Shown here one piece after another: positions 1 to 11,298 of a stretch of DNA of 64,000 nucleotides. Under the pieces are notes generated by a model. The model saw only the letters and a program-made list of their open reading frames with translations, made no database searches and was not told the origin of the DNA. Source of the stretch: Nemertoderma westbladi (taxonomy: Eukaryota > Xenacoelomorpha > Nemertodermatida > Nemertodermatidae). The DNA lies in NCBI GenBank assembly GCA_032718475.1, contig JAUCBJ010007419.1, forward strand, positions 1 through 64,000. Reading direction: 5' to 3'. How positions within the stretch are numbered: position 1 is the stretch's first letter; every line of letters begins with the position of its first letter. A program made the position numbers and the translations under genes.

Positions 1-758
1 TCACAATTAATTAATCAATCAAATCGAAAGACAGCATTAACTCACTTAATTTAATTGCATTAATCATATTGTTTGTACTGTTATTTTACCGTCAGTTATT
101 AATTGTACCTATTTGTTGATGGAAATATTGCTATTTGGATAATACGGATAAATCACCCAATTCCCAATTTTCTTGATAACACTACAGGTTAGAGAGACCG
201 GCTATACATAACAATTGCGATTTATATTAATGTGGTGTGTATTGAATCCAATGTTATTTAGCAGACCCTACGTGAGTCAATTACTGCTCTCTTTATGTGT
301 GATCAAATGTACTGACTGTCGGCAGAATAGTGTGTATGATTGTGATTGGTAACAAAGTATTTCCTAAAGAATACGCTTTATACTTCAATCCCAAGCAGTA
401 TCGTTGCGTTTAGTATAAGTCTTAGTTCTGTTTAAATAGATAAAGCGCCACGTCCTAAAGGAACTGTTAATATTTCCCGAAAGCCAATAATACCTGTCAG
501 AGATTAATTAATAACGATCTATCGAATAATACATTAGGTATACACTGCAACCTTACACTGTAATAATACAATTCAAGCATCCGAATTCAGTCTCCCGGGT
601 GTAGATCCATCGGGTGAATGATCGCGCATGGGCTGACTTCGGCTAATGTTTTGCGTATTAGCATAAATTATTGTCGTATGCTAAAGTGGTTTTAATTAAC
701 GAAAAGACATATAAATTTTGGCAGGTTAAACTGCTAAAGGTCTTCGAAAGCGCGAACA
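1..758 (+). mobile_element. Diverged BEL/Pao LTR, 3' part (5' end outside window)
   Basis: Read on the + strand this segment matches the reverse complement of the two BEL2 LTRs (11299-12472 and 25962-27135). Shared landmarks include the stretch around the GCGCCACGTCCTAAAGGAAC box near 446-465, a CCCGGG box near 594-599 and the terminal GCGCGAACA ending at 758. It is clearly diverged from the BEL2 LTRs, which are almost identical to each other. It lies directly upstream of, and in the same orientation as, the BEL1 coding remains, so it is most simply the 5' LTR of BEL1. No matching 3' LTR was found downstream of BEL1, so this link is an inference. Confidence 0.75.
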
Positions 759-848
759 CAATATATTCCAAAATGAAAATAAACAATATTGAAAAGCACA
801 CAATAAAAATAAATATAATAAGAAATCGCATTTCAAAGCAAAAATATG

Positions 849-1722
849 TTATGTATAGTTTTCAAAACCCGAGCTCCCTAGTACAGATCCCCTTGCCTTC
901 ATTGCATAGAATATATACAATGCTATTCCGAAAACTATGTTATTGTCGACCGCGCACATCAATTTGTTGAATTTGAAAATGGACGGGTACCGAGAAAAGA
1001 ACCGACCAAGATAATTACAACGTAAAGAATTATATTTCTCGCATACCAGAAGGAAATGGTACTCGTCCTCCACATCTCCGTTGCCACAAACAATACAAAG
1101 ACGTTGATCCCGAGGAATGTTATACCATCTACCGGTTTCGATTGCAAGATAGTGGGAACTACAACGGAAGCGCGCAAAGGACTGTCTTAGACTCAAATGA
1201 TTGTGCAGAAGTTGAATATATGAAGATGTCCTGAAGGTTTCCTTAATGTAAAAAAACTCCCTTTGGTGATTCGACAATATCCTGTCTCCATCTCTGTTTA
1301 AATTGATCTCTGATGCGAACTTTTACTGATGCAAGGAACTGCGTTCTGGACTGTATTAATTCACTCTGGGTGGACCACACATTACTGTAACCGAGGCTGT
1401 TCAATAAATCTCTCACCTTGGTTGCCCAATTAACTACGGAAGGGTCCTGGACAGAGTCGTCAAGCATCATTGAATATGCTCTCTTCAATAGACGAGTTTT
1501 GGGCAGTGCCACTACCTTCAACCAATACTTAATAATGCTTTGATACCTGCCTGTATAAAGTGGAAACTGTCCAGTCTCACCATAAACGACGAAATTGGGA
1601 GAATTACTAATAATTACTAATAAACTTTTTAAAAATTTCAGATTGACGCGTTCTATATCAATTGCTTCTTGGAATCCCCATACTTCGCTACCGTATTTTA
1701 ATATCGGTTTAATAAGTGCATT
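849..1722 (-). pseudogene. Non-LTR retrotransposon remnant (post-RT C-terminal region)
   Basis: Translating the minus strand from about 1722 gives a stretch with the pattern LKYGSEVWGF, then NLKFLK, VYGETGQFPLY and a NWATKVRDLL segment. After a frameshift near 1260 it continues with a Cys/His motif of the form C-x2-C-x8-E-x-H-x5-C (CIVCGNGDVEDEYHFLLVC) and a stop at 849. This order is typical of the region after the reverse transcriptase of many invertebrate non-LTR elements. The RT itself is absent: the open frame stops abruptly at about 1722, where BEL1 gag sequence begins on the other strand. That fits a 5'-truncated insertion. I see no poly(A) tail or target duplication, and the exact family is not assigned. 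Confidence 0.75.
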
Positions 1723-1724
1723 AA

Positions 1725-4301
1725 TTGTTAGAAAGTGGATCCTATAGTCGAAGTAGATTGATTTCTCTTCAAAACAAATACAATCAAACCCTCATGGTTC
1801 AGAGTAGTAAACTTGGAGAACTTGTAGATGAGGCAGAGTCACTTCAAGATTCTAGGAATCTTACAATGCTATTTGATAAATTACGAAATGTTCGGGTAAA
1901 TTATCTGCGTGTATCTGCACTGTTTGATATACATAGATCTAAGTTGAAGGATGAATTGATTGGTGAATCCGCATCGCAGATTGAAATTAGAGACGAAGAA
2001 GGAGAGTTAGGAGAATGGAGACGAGTCTTTATTGAATCATTGGAGCGGTATTTATTAATTAAGGGGGTAGTTATTCCCGGACTACCATTACCAACCACTG
2101 CAAATATGCAAGTAGCAGCCGTATCTGAAGGAAATATTTGGAGAAGGAAGTCTGAAGAAAGCAGACAAATACCTGTTAACTCAAGAAGAGCTCGATTTGT
2201 AGCAGGAAGCGAGATATCTATGGCATCATCTCAAATAGCACAATTGCGTAGGTTAGAGTGTGAGCAGGCTAGGCTCATTGCTGAGCAGAAGGAAGCAGAT
2301 CGTTCCCAATTAGCAGATCAACACTTATCAGAAGAAGTAGAAGAGGTGTTAAACTTAACCCGAGATATTCAACAGATGAACTTGGAGGAAATAAACCAAC
2401 AGACTGCTGAAACGAATACAAATCGGATTGAGCGTGAATGTGTAGCTGAACTGGAGTGCTTGCGTATAGAAGCAGAGTTAGAAACTGTCCGTCGAGATCG
2501 CGAAGCAAATGAGAAGCGATTAGAGCGAGAAGAAGAAATTGCACGCTTAAAGCGCGAAGATGAACGGGCTGAACGGGAACGTGTCACCAAACGCATTCAA
2601 GATGCTTATTTATTGGAGCTGGCGCGTTTAAGAGTAAAACGAGCTGCAGATGATGAGTGAGATCGGAATGCAGATAAATTAAGGCAAGCAGAGCGGGAGA
2701 AGCTAATTGCAAATAAGCGCGAACATTTAGAAGCGCGAAAGGCGACAATGGTTCTTCTAGAACAGCAAAGAAGACAGCAAATTTTAGAATATCAGCGTAA
2801 GCAAGACGCTATTGCTGATGTTCAAAGACGTATCATTTCAGAGAAAGAAGATTTGGAAACCTCAAAGGGACTGGAAAGGGCACAGTCTTTTTTAAAAAGA
2901 TTCGATAAGTTTGAATCTTCAGTCATTAGATTTAATACTACGGCTGACCAACATATGATGACGTCATTTAAGACTCATTTTCACGATATGATGGCCAAGG
3001 GTGCTCAAATTACTGATCCAGCGGAGATAGCACTTCAAGATTATCAGAAAAGACATGATGACATCAAATTAAGAAATAACATTAAGTTAAGAAGAAATCG
3101 AATAGGTCTAAATACGGAACAACCAAACATAGCCAATAAGATGAAGTCAACTCCAGTGAACCCGGAAGAAAGGGAAACTAGTGTTAGAGTGCCATTGTTC
3201 CCTATGGGAGTGGAGCGATCCACACATTCAATAGAAAACTTTATAACAAAGGAGGAGGGGGAACATTATGCATCTGGGGAGTTATACCCCAAAGATGTTA
3301 GTCATATTCAACCAAATCCCGATACACCTATAGAACCAAAGTTTCCCATTGGACAAGTAGTACAGGAAGCGATTGCGAAGGGTAACGAGCCTGTAATGAG
3401 GATTGTAAGAGAAGTTCAAGGAGCTATACAGCGTGTTGACGATCGAGTTACTCGATCTGAAGAACGAATAGAACGACAACGGATAGCAGCTCGACGAAAT
3501 GCGAATGCTGAGTACAATGAATATGATAATGTAGATGAAGAAGGAGATTATATGCCGACTAATCCTAAGGTGATATTTATTGACAATAACTTCAGGACGG
3601 ACAGTGAGGACAGCATAACCAAGGTAGAAAAGAGGCATAGTAAACTGGGGAATATTTCGAGAAATCGACTAAGTCACACGAGACAAACTGTAGACTTTGA
3701 ACCAGTACAAACTGAGCCAATGGTAGCTTATAAGGTAAAACCAGATATTGCTGAGGAAATAGCGCGCTTTGCTGCAAGGCAAGGATTGCCGCCACAGAAG
3801 CCACCAAGATTTACTGGTAATGCAAAGTATTGGCGTACTTTTAGTAACTATGTGGAGACACAAATAGCGGCACAAGACTTTACTCCGACAGAAAAGTTTA
3901 ATTATTTGTTCCAGTTGCTTGACAAAGAACCATGTATTTTAGCAGACACCTACACAGGCAATCCTAGGGCATTTCAACTTGCTTACGATAGATTAACAAA
4001 GGTCTATGGTGGGAGCACTAAAATGGCTAGATCTATAGCAGATGAGTTAACAAGTGGTAATCCAGCCACAGATAGTGCTGGTTTATTAAAATTAGCAGAT
4101 GAGATCAATATTGCGCTGCAGGTTTGGCCCACACTTGGATGCGAGTCTTATGGTGACAGGCCAGACATACTAAAGGAAGTAGTTAAGCGGCTGAGTATTA
4201 GACACCGTCAGAAGTGGAGAAAGTTAGAGGGTAAGATTGAGGACAGAGGAGAAAAGGTGTCTTCATATCTACGACATTATAAAGATAGAAGCAGAGTCTG
4301 A
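1725..4301 (+). pseudogene. gag: BEL1 gag remnant (coiled-coil and capsid-like region)
   Basis: This is the N-terminal part of the BEL1 polyprotein. Two open stretches, 1725-2660 and 2748-4301, are in the same frame and are separated by an in-frame TGA at 2658-2660. The first 300 or so codons are very rich in Glu, Arg and Lys with heptad-like spacing, and I read them as a long coiled coil. From about 3760 onward the sequence (PPQKPPRFTGNAKYWRTF and the following helices) resembles the capsid-like region that BEL/Pao Gags share before the zinc knuckles, and it aligns with the corresponding part of BEL2. The frame breaks again at TGA 4299-4301 and TAA 4311-4313. The first in-frame codon used here, TTG at 1725, sits at the junction with the non-LTR remnant, so the true N-terminus is lost. 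Confidence 0.85.
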
Positions 4302-4334
4302 GCTGCGGTCTAACTATTCTATTCTGAAGAATAT

Positions 4335-5364
4335 TTGCACAGAGATCAGAAAGTTTCAGTTTTAAAATCGAAAGTGGCTTTCTCAGCAGAACAACCTAGG
4401 ACTTATAACTCTCTGGGAAGCACTAGAGACGACACACTCAAGGTAGCTGCACCCATAGGATCAATTCCAGCACAATCTCAGACATTATCGGCAGATTTTA
4501 GAGGGTGCCAATATTGTCACCAACAATTTCAGAAATACAACGATCACAAATTGGGCAATTGTAATCTATTTTGTAAACTAGATGTCGAAAAACGTCGTTT
4601 GGCAATTAGAAGTTTAGATGCTTGTTGGAAGTGCCTAGGTGTGGGTCACAAACGTAGAGCATGCACAGCTAGTGCTACAACGAAGGGGTGTCCAGACTGT
4701 GGCAGACTGCACCACAGACTCCTACATACTCGACAGCATACCCCTACTAAACAATACCTAGCTGAACATCCCAACTACAAGAGTATAACTTCAACCGAGC
4801 CAAATAGAAATGTGACATTTACTGGAATAGGACCTGATGAGTATGATAATCAATCTGGATCTTTGTGCGAAGAAGGATATTTAGGTGTACCAAGTGATGT
4901 TGGGACTGGTGTCTCTGAATACGATACCACTCACAATGCTACATTTCTTACTCGAGCACAAACAAGTTCGTTCAGTGTGGTTCCGATCAGAATTAGTCGT
5001 GAGTTAGGATCAAAACAGATATATTTCCTTATGGATCCGGCTTCTAGTCCATGTGGATGAAGAAATTGCCAGTGTGGTAACAAATATCCGAAATGCAAGA
5101 TCAGATATGATGGACATCGGGTCTCTTCATGGTAGGAAATTAGTATCGATTAAACATGTGACGCTAACATTGGACTCACTGTTACCTAGACAACACCATA
5201 GCGCCAGGGAACTCAATTATCTTCCATTGTAGGACGTTCAGTTTGCAGCTATAAGAGATTTTACACAATTATTAGGATCGGTATCCTTACCAAACAAATT
5301 TGAAAGAGAATATATTTCACAGTTAGATATTCCAGAATGTAGAGTAAATTATCGCAATATTGCG
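4335..5364 (+). pseudogene. BEL1 zinc-knuckle and protease remnant
   Basis: The stretch 4335-5060 carries the Cys/His array characteristic of BEL/Pao Gag: CQYCHQQF, then CWKCLGVGHKRRAC, then CPDCGRLHH followed by LLH. It is in frame with the upstream gag pieces. The aspartic protease that should follow is damaged. Where BEL2 has the active-site motif DSGST, this copy reads DPASS, and the frame stops at 5060. Homology continues in another frame from about 5047 to the pol ORF, crossing an in-frame TAG at 5230-5232. The protease is therefore inactive by loss of the catalytic motif as well as by frameshift. Confidence 0.82.
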
Positions 5365-7563
5365 ATGATCATTGGAACCGATATATTCACAGCCCATCAG
5401 GTTTGGGAAACTAGACCTGTAGAATTTATGCCTGGTGAACCATATGCAAACAGAACAATATTAGAGTGGTGTGGTATACTAGGTTTCCAAATAAATGGAG
5501 ACAACAACGACGTCGCTATGTGTAATATGTTGCCTAGCAAGGAAGTTGGAATCTTAGCAACTGATACCAAATCGGAGGTAAGTGAACCAAGTGATTTAGA
5601 AAGTGAGTTTTGCATCAGTGAAATTAGCTCTACCGACTCTAGGAAAATGGATGGCATCTTCCATTTTAACTACCCAGAACAATACCAAGATGTGGATTTC
5701 ACTGCAGACCAAAACAAACCTATATGTATGGAGCCTGGATCTAGCGAATATGTAGAGACTACATCGTTTTTTGCAAATTGCAATGTATTGACCAGACAAA
5801 ACGCATTAAAATGTATTGACAGCAATGAGATAGAAGAAGAAGCATTGAGAGAAGCTTACGATTTAATTGAAATAGATAGACAAATGGACCTCAAAACTTT
5901 AAACTGGTTAGAACAAGATGCAGTTGAGCCAAATAGTTACGACCTCTCTATGTCTGCCAATGAAAGAAGGTCTTTAGATATCATGGACAAAACTCTCAAG
6001 AAGCTTCCAAACGGACACTTTGAAGTTGGCATGCTGTGGCGGAATGAAAGGCCCAAGTTGAGAAACAATTATTCACTAGCATTGAAACGACTCAAATCAG
6101 TTAGACAGCGCCTCCCAAGGAATGAGACGGTACATCAACAATACCGTACACAAATAAATAAATATCTAGGAAATGGATATGCAAGGAAAATGGAGCATCC
6201 TGAGATTACTACAGATCAGACCTACTATTTACCTCACCATTACGTGACACATCCCGAAAAACCTGGACAGGTAAGAGTAGTAAACGACTGTAGTTTACTA
6301 TACTTAGGACAGTCACTTAATACAGAATTGATGGACGGCCCAAATCAGAATAATTCATTGATTGGCATACTAATGCGGTTTCGACAGAACACTGTGGCAT
6401 TCATGTGTGATGTGGAAGCCATGTTCCACCAGGTACAGGCATTAGAATGCGACCGGGACAGCTTACGGTTTTTATGGTATCCCAATGAAGACTTATCAGG
6501 AGACCCAGTGATTTACCAAATGTTGGTAAGAATATTTGGGGCCCGGGACAGTCCAAATGGGTGCTTATACGTTATGAAACAGTGTGCAAAGAAACAGATA
6601 GGTAATTTTAATTACGCTGTTATCTTAGCCGTGATTAGAGATTTTTACATGGATGATGGACTGGTGAGTTGCGATTCCGTAGACAATGCAATAGAGATCG
6701 CACATGGACTACAGAAATGCTTAGCAACTGGAGGATTTCGACTGACCAAGTTCAAGTCGAATTCACCTGAACTATTAGCCTCTTTCCCGGTCGAAGATCG
6801 TGGGAGCGGTCCGATTGAGTTGGGATCAGATCCTATTCCAGTTGCTAAGGTACTTGGTCTTTTGTGGGACCCAAATACTGATAATTTTCAGGTACGTGTT
6901 CGAACCTTGTCACAAAACAAGATGCTCACCAAGCGCATCTGTTTATCAACAATGAGTCGATTATTTGACCTGCTATGTTTTATAAGTCCTGTTGTACTCC
7001 AAGCGAGGATTTACCTACGTAAAATTTGGATGAGTGGAGTACAGTGGGATGAGCCAATCGATTCAAATGTGGCAATAGAGTGGCGAAAGTGGGAGGATCA
7101 GTTACCCGAACTAAGGAATTTGAACATTCCCAGAGTTTACTTCCCCAGACAAGCCACATTTCCATCTACTTTAGAGCTTCACTGTTTTAGTGATGCAAGC
7201 GAAAACGGACTAGGTATGGTAGCATATATTAGAAGAGAGGTAAACCCTGGAGTTTTCGAAACCTCATTCGTTAACTCTAGAGCAAAAACTCGACCTACAA
7301 AATATATGAACAACCCTAGAGCCGAGTTACAAGCTGCCACTATATCAGTAGGAGTCGCCAGGACAATCAAGCGAGAGTTGGACACTAACTTGAAGACATT
7401 TTTTTGGACTGATGCGACGCTAGTACTGATCTATATAAATAGAGATGACGTTCAGTTTAAGACTTTTATAACAAATAGAACGGCTGAGATTCTTGACTCA
7501 TCACTCAAAGAAGACTGGAGACACTGTCCTGGCAATATAAACCCAGCGGATATGACATCTTGA
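5365..7563 (+). pseudogene. pol: BEL1 reverse transcriptase and RNase H
   Basis: This 732-codon open stretch encodes the RT and RNase H of a BEL/Pao retrotransposon, which copies element RNA into DNA. The RT shows the first catalytic Asp in FMCDVEAMFHQV (about residue 347) and the YMDD box at residues 428-431 (bases 6646-6657). RNase H follows with HCFSDASENGLG (about 604), PRAELQAA (about 652) and FFWTDATLVL (about 681). It ends at a TGA (7561-7563) in the motif NINPADMTS, where BEL2 continues with an Arg-Gly, and reading resumes in the same frame at 7567. No Met start is needed because this is the middle of a polyprotein. It is unlikely to be functional given the lesions on both sides. Confidence 0.9.
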
Positions 7564-7566
7564 GGT

Positions 7567-9792
7567 ATGATGCCAAGAGATTTTGTACAATCGGATGTTA
7601 GAGAATTTTGGTTACATGGTCCAGTTTTCTTGTCAAGACCAATCGATTGTTGGCCACGTATTTTCGACTGCCAATCGGGCACCCTACCCAATGATGCTGA
7701 GATCAAGGTCGAGAAGATTACAAAATCTAAAGCTAAGGCTTCAGCAGATTTTCTCAGTCGGGAAACAGGAATAGTAACAAAGAAAGAAACAGTTATAGAC
7801 TTAGAGATGGACAACATTTTAGATAAAGGGTTAGAGCAGAGTTGTTTTATGCAAACTACCCCAAATGATCTTTGGCGTGGCAGGTTACGAAACCGACCAT
7901 TAATGGATAACGACCTCCCCTCAGTAATAATAGACCTAAACAACTCGGTACAGCTTACACCAAATGTACCCACCGCCACTCCAGTAGATCTTAACATTCA
8001 TATAGATGATCCAAGTAGAAATATTAAACCTACAGAAATTAATATAAATACTATAGACAAGAAGAAACTAAATTTCGATGGTGCACAACCTTTGGAAGTT
8101 AATCCAAATGTAGATCTGGTAAGTAAACACCAGAAAAATAAAGATGAGAGTGGTATTTTGGAACCAGATAAATCTAAAGTAATACCTCGGCCGATAGACC
8201 TTCCTGCAGACACAAAAGGATGGGTCTACGATCAGATAATTAATCCCACATCTTCTTGGACAGACGCTTGTCGTAAGATGGCCTGGTTACGCCGTTATAT
8301 AATTTTTCTAGCTGACAGACAAGCATACCTAAGTAAACATAAAACATTTGTTAAACGATTGAGTATAGAGGAAGTAGACAGATCGGAATTGGATATAATC
8401 AAACATTTTCAGCAACGTGAATTTAGTCGCGAATATCAGTTAATCGCTAGTAGACGACCTGTGACGTCATCACCCCTTACAAAGTGGAGTCCCACTATTC
8501 ATAGAGGTCTTATTTGCCACAAATCCCGCCTCCAAGCGGCAGATCTAAGAACTGATTACTTGTATCCAATCATAATTCCACACCATTTGGAATTACAGAG
8601 TTCAATGATTCTCGATGCTCACATGAAACTCAAACACTCTGGTAGATCTCATTGTTTGTCGCAGGTAAGACAGCGTTTTGTGTCATTGAAACCAAATAAC
8701 GCACTCAAGTCTGTACTAGATCATTGTATAACTTGTAAGAAACTACAAGCCAGAGTTGGGAAACAGGAGATGAGCGACTTACCATTAGCGCGCGTACAGA
8801 GCCATCAACCACCATTCACACACACTGGCCTAGACTGTTTTGGTCCCATCGAAACAAAAAGGGGTCGCAGTATGATAAAGAGGTGGGGAGTTATTTTTAT
8901 ATGTATGGCGAGTCGAGCCATACATATAGAGCGAGTAGCCGACATGTCTACCAACTCATTCATATTAGCATTACGTAGATTTATTGCTAGAAGAGGATTG
9001 GTCAAGGCATTCTATTCTGACAAAGGGTCAAACTTTGTTGGTGGAAACAATGAAATAAATAGATCGTTAAACAAAATCGATAACGAGCAGATTGAGAAAG
9101 AGTTGCTACCTCGACGAATTGCATGGAGATTTAACCCACCAGACGGCCCATGGAGGGGCGGTAGCTGGGAGCGTCTAATACGCTCAATAAAACTGGCCAT
9201 GCATAAGACTATACCGGAGAATAAAACACTCAACGACGACGAATTAGTTACCCTCTTTATAGAAATTGAGGCCATACTTAACTCCAGACCTATCGCTTTA
9301 GTGACAGACAAAAATGACAATGTCATTGCTTTAACTCCGAACCATGTGTTAATGCAAGCTCCAGCCAATTTAGTTCCTATTTCCATCCCTGAGGACGACG
9401 ACATTCACTGCCGCAAGAGTTGGAAGATAACCCAACTTTTGGCAGATACATTCTGGAACTGTTGGCGAAAATATTACCTCCCAACAATTTCAGCAAGATC
9501 TAAGTGGTATCACAATACGCATAACCTATGCAAGGGAGATTACGTATTATTAGCCGAAGCTAATCTGAAGCGTCGCCATTGGGTTACAGGTGTGGTCGTA
9601 AAAACACACCCAGCAGCCGACGGCAGCGTGAGGACTGTTTCTGTACGCACATTAGATCAACATGTTATTATCCGACCAGTTCAACAACTGGTCTTACTAG
9701 AAACTTTTCGAGATGAAACTGGAGACTACAAGGTCTTGAAGAGGTCTCATGGTAAAAAACAGACAGTCTACAAAGTAGGTGCAATATTATAG
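7567..9792 (+). pseudogene. pol: BEL1 integrase
   Basis: This is the C-terminal part of the BEL1 polyprotein, 741 codons, in frame with the RT stretch after one TGA. It includes the HHCC zinc-binding module (H-x-K-x-K-H near residue 348 and CITC near 386) and the integrase core with D in HTGLDCFGPIE (about 422), D in FYSDKGSNF (about 482) and E in GGSWERLIRS (about 534). The C-terminal part, with the WVTGVV segment near codon 675, matches the DNA-binding tail of BEL/Pao integrases and is collinear with BEL2. The first 150 or so codons after the TGA are low in similarity to BEL2. The domain itself is open and all three catalytic acidic residues are present, but the polyprotein around it is broken. 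Confidence 0.9.
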
Positions 9793-9825
9793 AATGTTGG
9801 AGTTTTAATAGTGGGTGTAAATTCG

Positions 9826-9869
9826 GTGTTTGTAAACGTTACCTGTTCGCCGATAACGTTTGGGAGCGG
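9826..9869 (+). repeat. Hairpin plus purine tract, first copy
   Basis: The motif GGTGTTTGTAAACGTTA is followed by an inverted arm (CGATAACGTTT) and GGGAGCGG. A near-identical arrangement occurs at 27261-27305, where the arms TAAACGTTATC and GATAACGTTTA are perfect inverted repeats. The purine tract resembles the polypurine tract of BEL2, which ends in GGGAGCGG on the minus strand at 12473-12480. The function is unknown; it is probably part of the 3' end of BEL-type elements. Confidence 0.6.
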
Positions 9870-11298
9870 ATTATTGGTGACTTAGTTACACACCCACTAC
9901 ACAGAAAAATGTTTTGTTTTAAAAAATTGTAACAATCGCAAAACAAATGGTTTTTAATAAAAATATAAGTAGTTGTGGGAACGAAATTAAAATAATTTTG
10001 AAAAATTCAAGATATTTTATCACAAATCTCACGAGTACATTGGATTAGCGATAAAACTGGCAAAGAAACGTTAAGCTGTTCAGTGCGTGAACCCAGACAG
10101 GCAAATTATTTTCATCTGATTCAACTTCATAGTTCATACCTTGACTATTTCCATTTTCATTTCCAGTTCCTAATTTTCATTTTCATTTTGTTTAATTTTG
10201 AATGTTATATTCATTTCATTATATTAATTCATACTTCATACATCAGTTTGTGCAATCATATTCATTGGGCGTAGTTTTGGAATTATTAAAAGCGAATTTA
10301 TTCGCGGCAAGTTTACTCTCGAAAAAATAAATTTAAAAATTTGAAAATTTAAATAGGTATTTATACTGATATTAAAAGGAAATTGGTATTAATCCGATAT
10401 ATTGAAACTTGGCCTACCTAATAGGTTGTTAAGTTCTATTTAAGCAGCTGGAAATTCCTACCGAACCCCGCGACGAACCCGATACAAAAGAGGTGTTCAT
10501 AAACCCCTAATATAGAGAATTCGCACCTCACAGCATTATACTGCGACGAGTTGTGACATCGCTGAGGTCACAACTGTAACTATCATTAATCGCCGTGAAG
10601 ATTGGATTGAGACGTTTTCCGGTCGAATTCGTCTAGAAACTTCGTCTAATCAACCCGTGAGTAAATCCGAGGTCGATGGATATTCGCGCCCATCTGAAGA
10701 CATCTAGATTTACCGATTTTAGAGTTTGGAAAACCAAAGGAAGGGGAAGAGGTCGAGTAGTTCCCGCTGAATTAGTTGGAGCCACTCGTAGTTTCAGTAT
10801 CGTAGACTTTGATAACCCGGAGATGGAAGAGGTAAAGCAATATCGTATCGAAGGGGATATAGACTTGAATTTGTTCCCAAGATATTAATAATATTAGCTA
10901 TTAAAATGTTGTAGTTTAGCTATTATTTAGTATATTATAAAGTCCCTTCACACGGAGCAACTATGTTGCTACAAATTATTATCGTGTTATATTTGTGATT
11001 GAAAGACAGTCACTGATTAATTGTCCGACTTACTCAATTTATATTTAATTTAATATGGAAATTGAATTAATTTGTATTATTCGATCGAAGAATCTTTCGT
11101 ATTTATGTAAAAGATTAAACTCATTATAATAATGGAAATTTATTGTGAAATGATAATGGTAAGCGAAATTAATATTGTTTTTTTTTGTAAATATAAATAT
11201 TTGGTAAGCATTAGTACACAACAATTTATTGCTAAGATATTTTCTTTTCAATGATGGATAAATAATACTAGTTACGCAAAAATGTATGAAGAATGTTT
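9870..11298. other. AT-rich sequence downstream of BEL1 with a short decayed ORF
   Basis: This region has no recognisable gene. Between about 10507 and 10888 there are two overlapping open stretches on the + strand. One runs roughly 10507-10707 and includes INRREDWIETFSGRIRLE. The other is in a different frame at 10676-10888 and includes WKTKGRGRGRVVPAELVGAT, ending in LNLFPRY. They could be one small protein broken by a frameshift, perhaps a 3' accessory ORF of the transposon, but I do not recognise it. The last five bases, TGTTT (11294-11298), are the left copy of the BEL2 target duplication. Confidence 0.4.
11294..11298. other. BEL2 target-site duplication, left copy (TGTTT)
   Basis: Five bases immediately outside the left LTR are identical to the five bases immediately outside the right LTR (27136-27140). 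This is the staggered-cut duplication left by integrase. It shows that the pre-insertion sequence joined 11298 directly to 27141. Confidence 0.93.

Larger units (their letters stand above)
1..9870 (+). mobile_element. BEL1: decayed BEL/Pao retrotransposon
   Basis: The element comprises the LTR remnant (1-758), a short leader interrupted by the non-LTR fragment, and collinear gag, protease, RT, RNase H and integrase remnants (1725-9792). It ends with a purine-rich GGGAGCGG at 9862-9869 that resembles the tract just before the BEL2 3' LTR. Visible lesions are three in-frame TGA codons (2658, 4299, 7561), a TAA (4311), a TAG (5230) and at least one frameshift near 5050. I could not find a 3' LTR or target duplication, so the right boundary is a guess. 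Confidence 0.75.

Noticed and set aside
2658-7563. UGA reassigned to a sense codon
   Set aside because: Long host ORFs (NPRL2, transposase-like, BEN) contain no in-frame TGA and end at normal stops. BEL1 also has TAA, TAG and frameshift lesions, so decay is the simpler reading.
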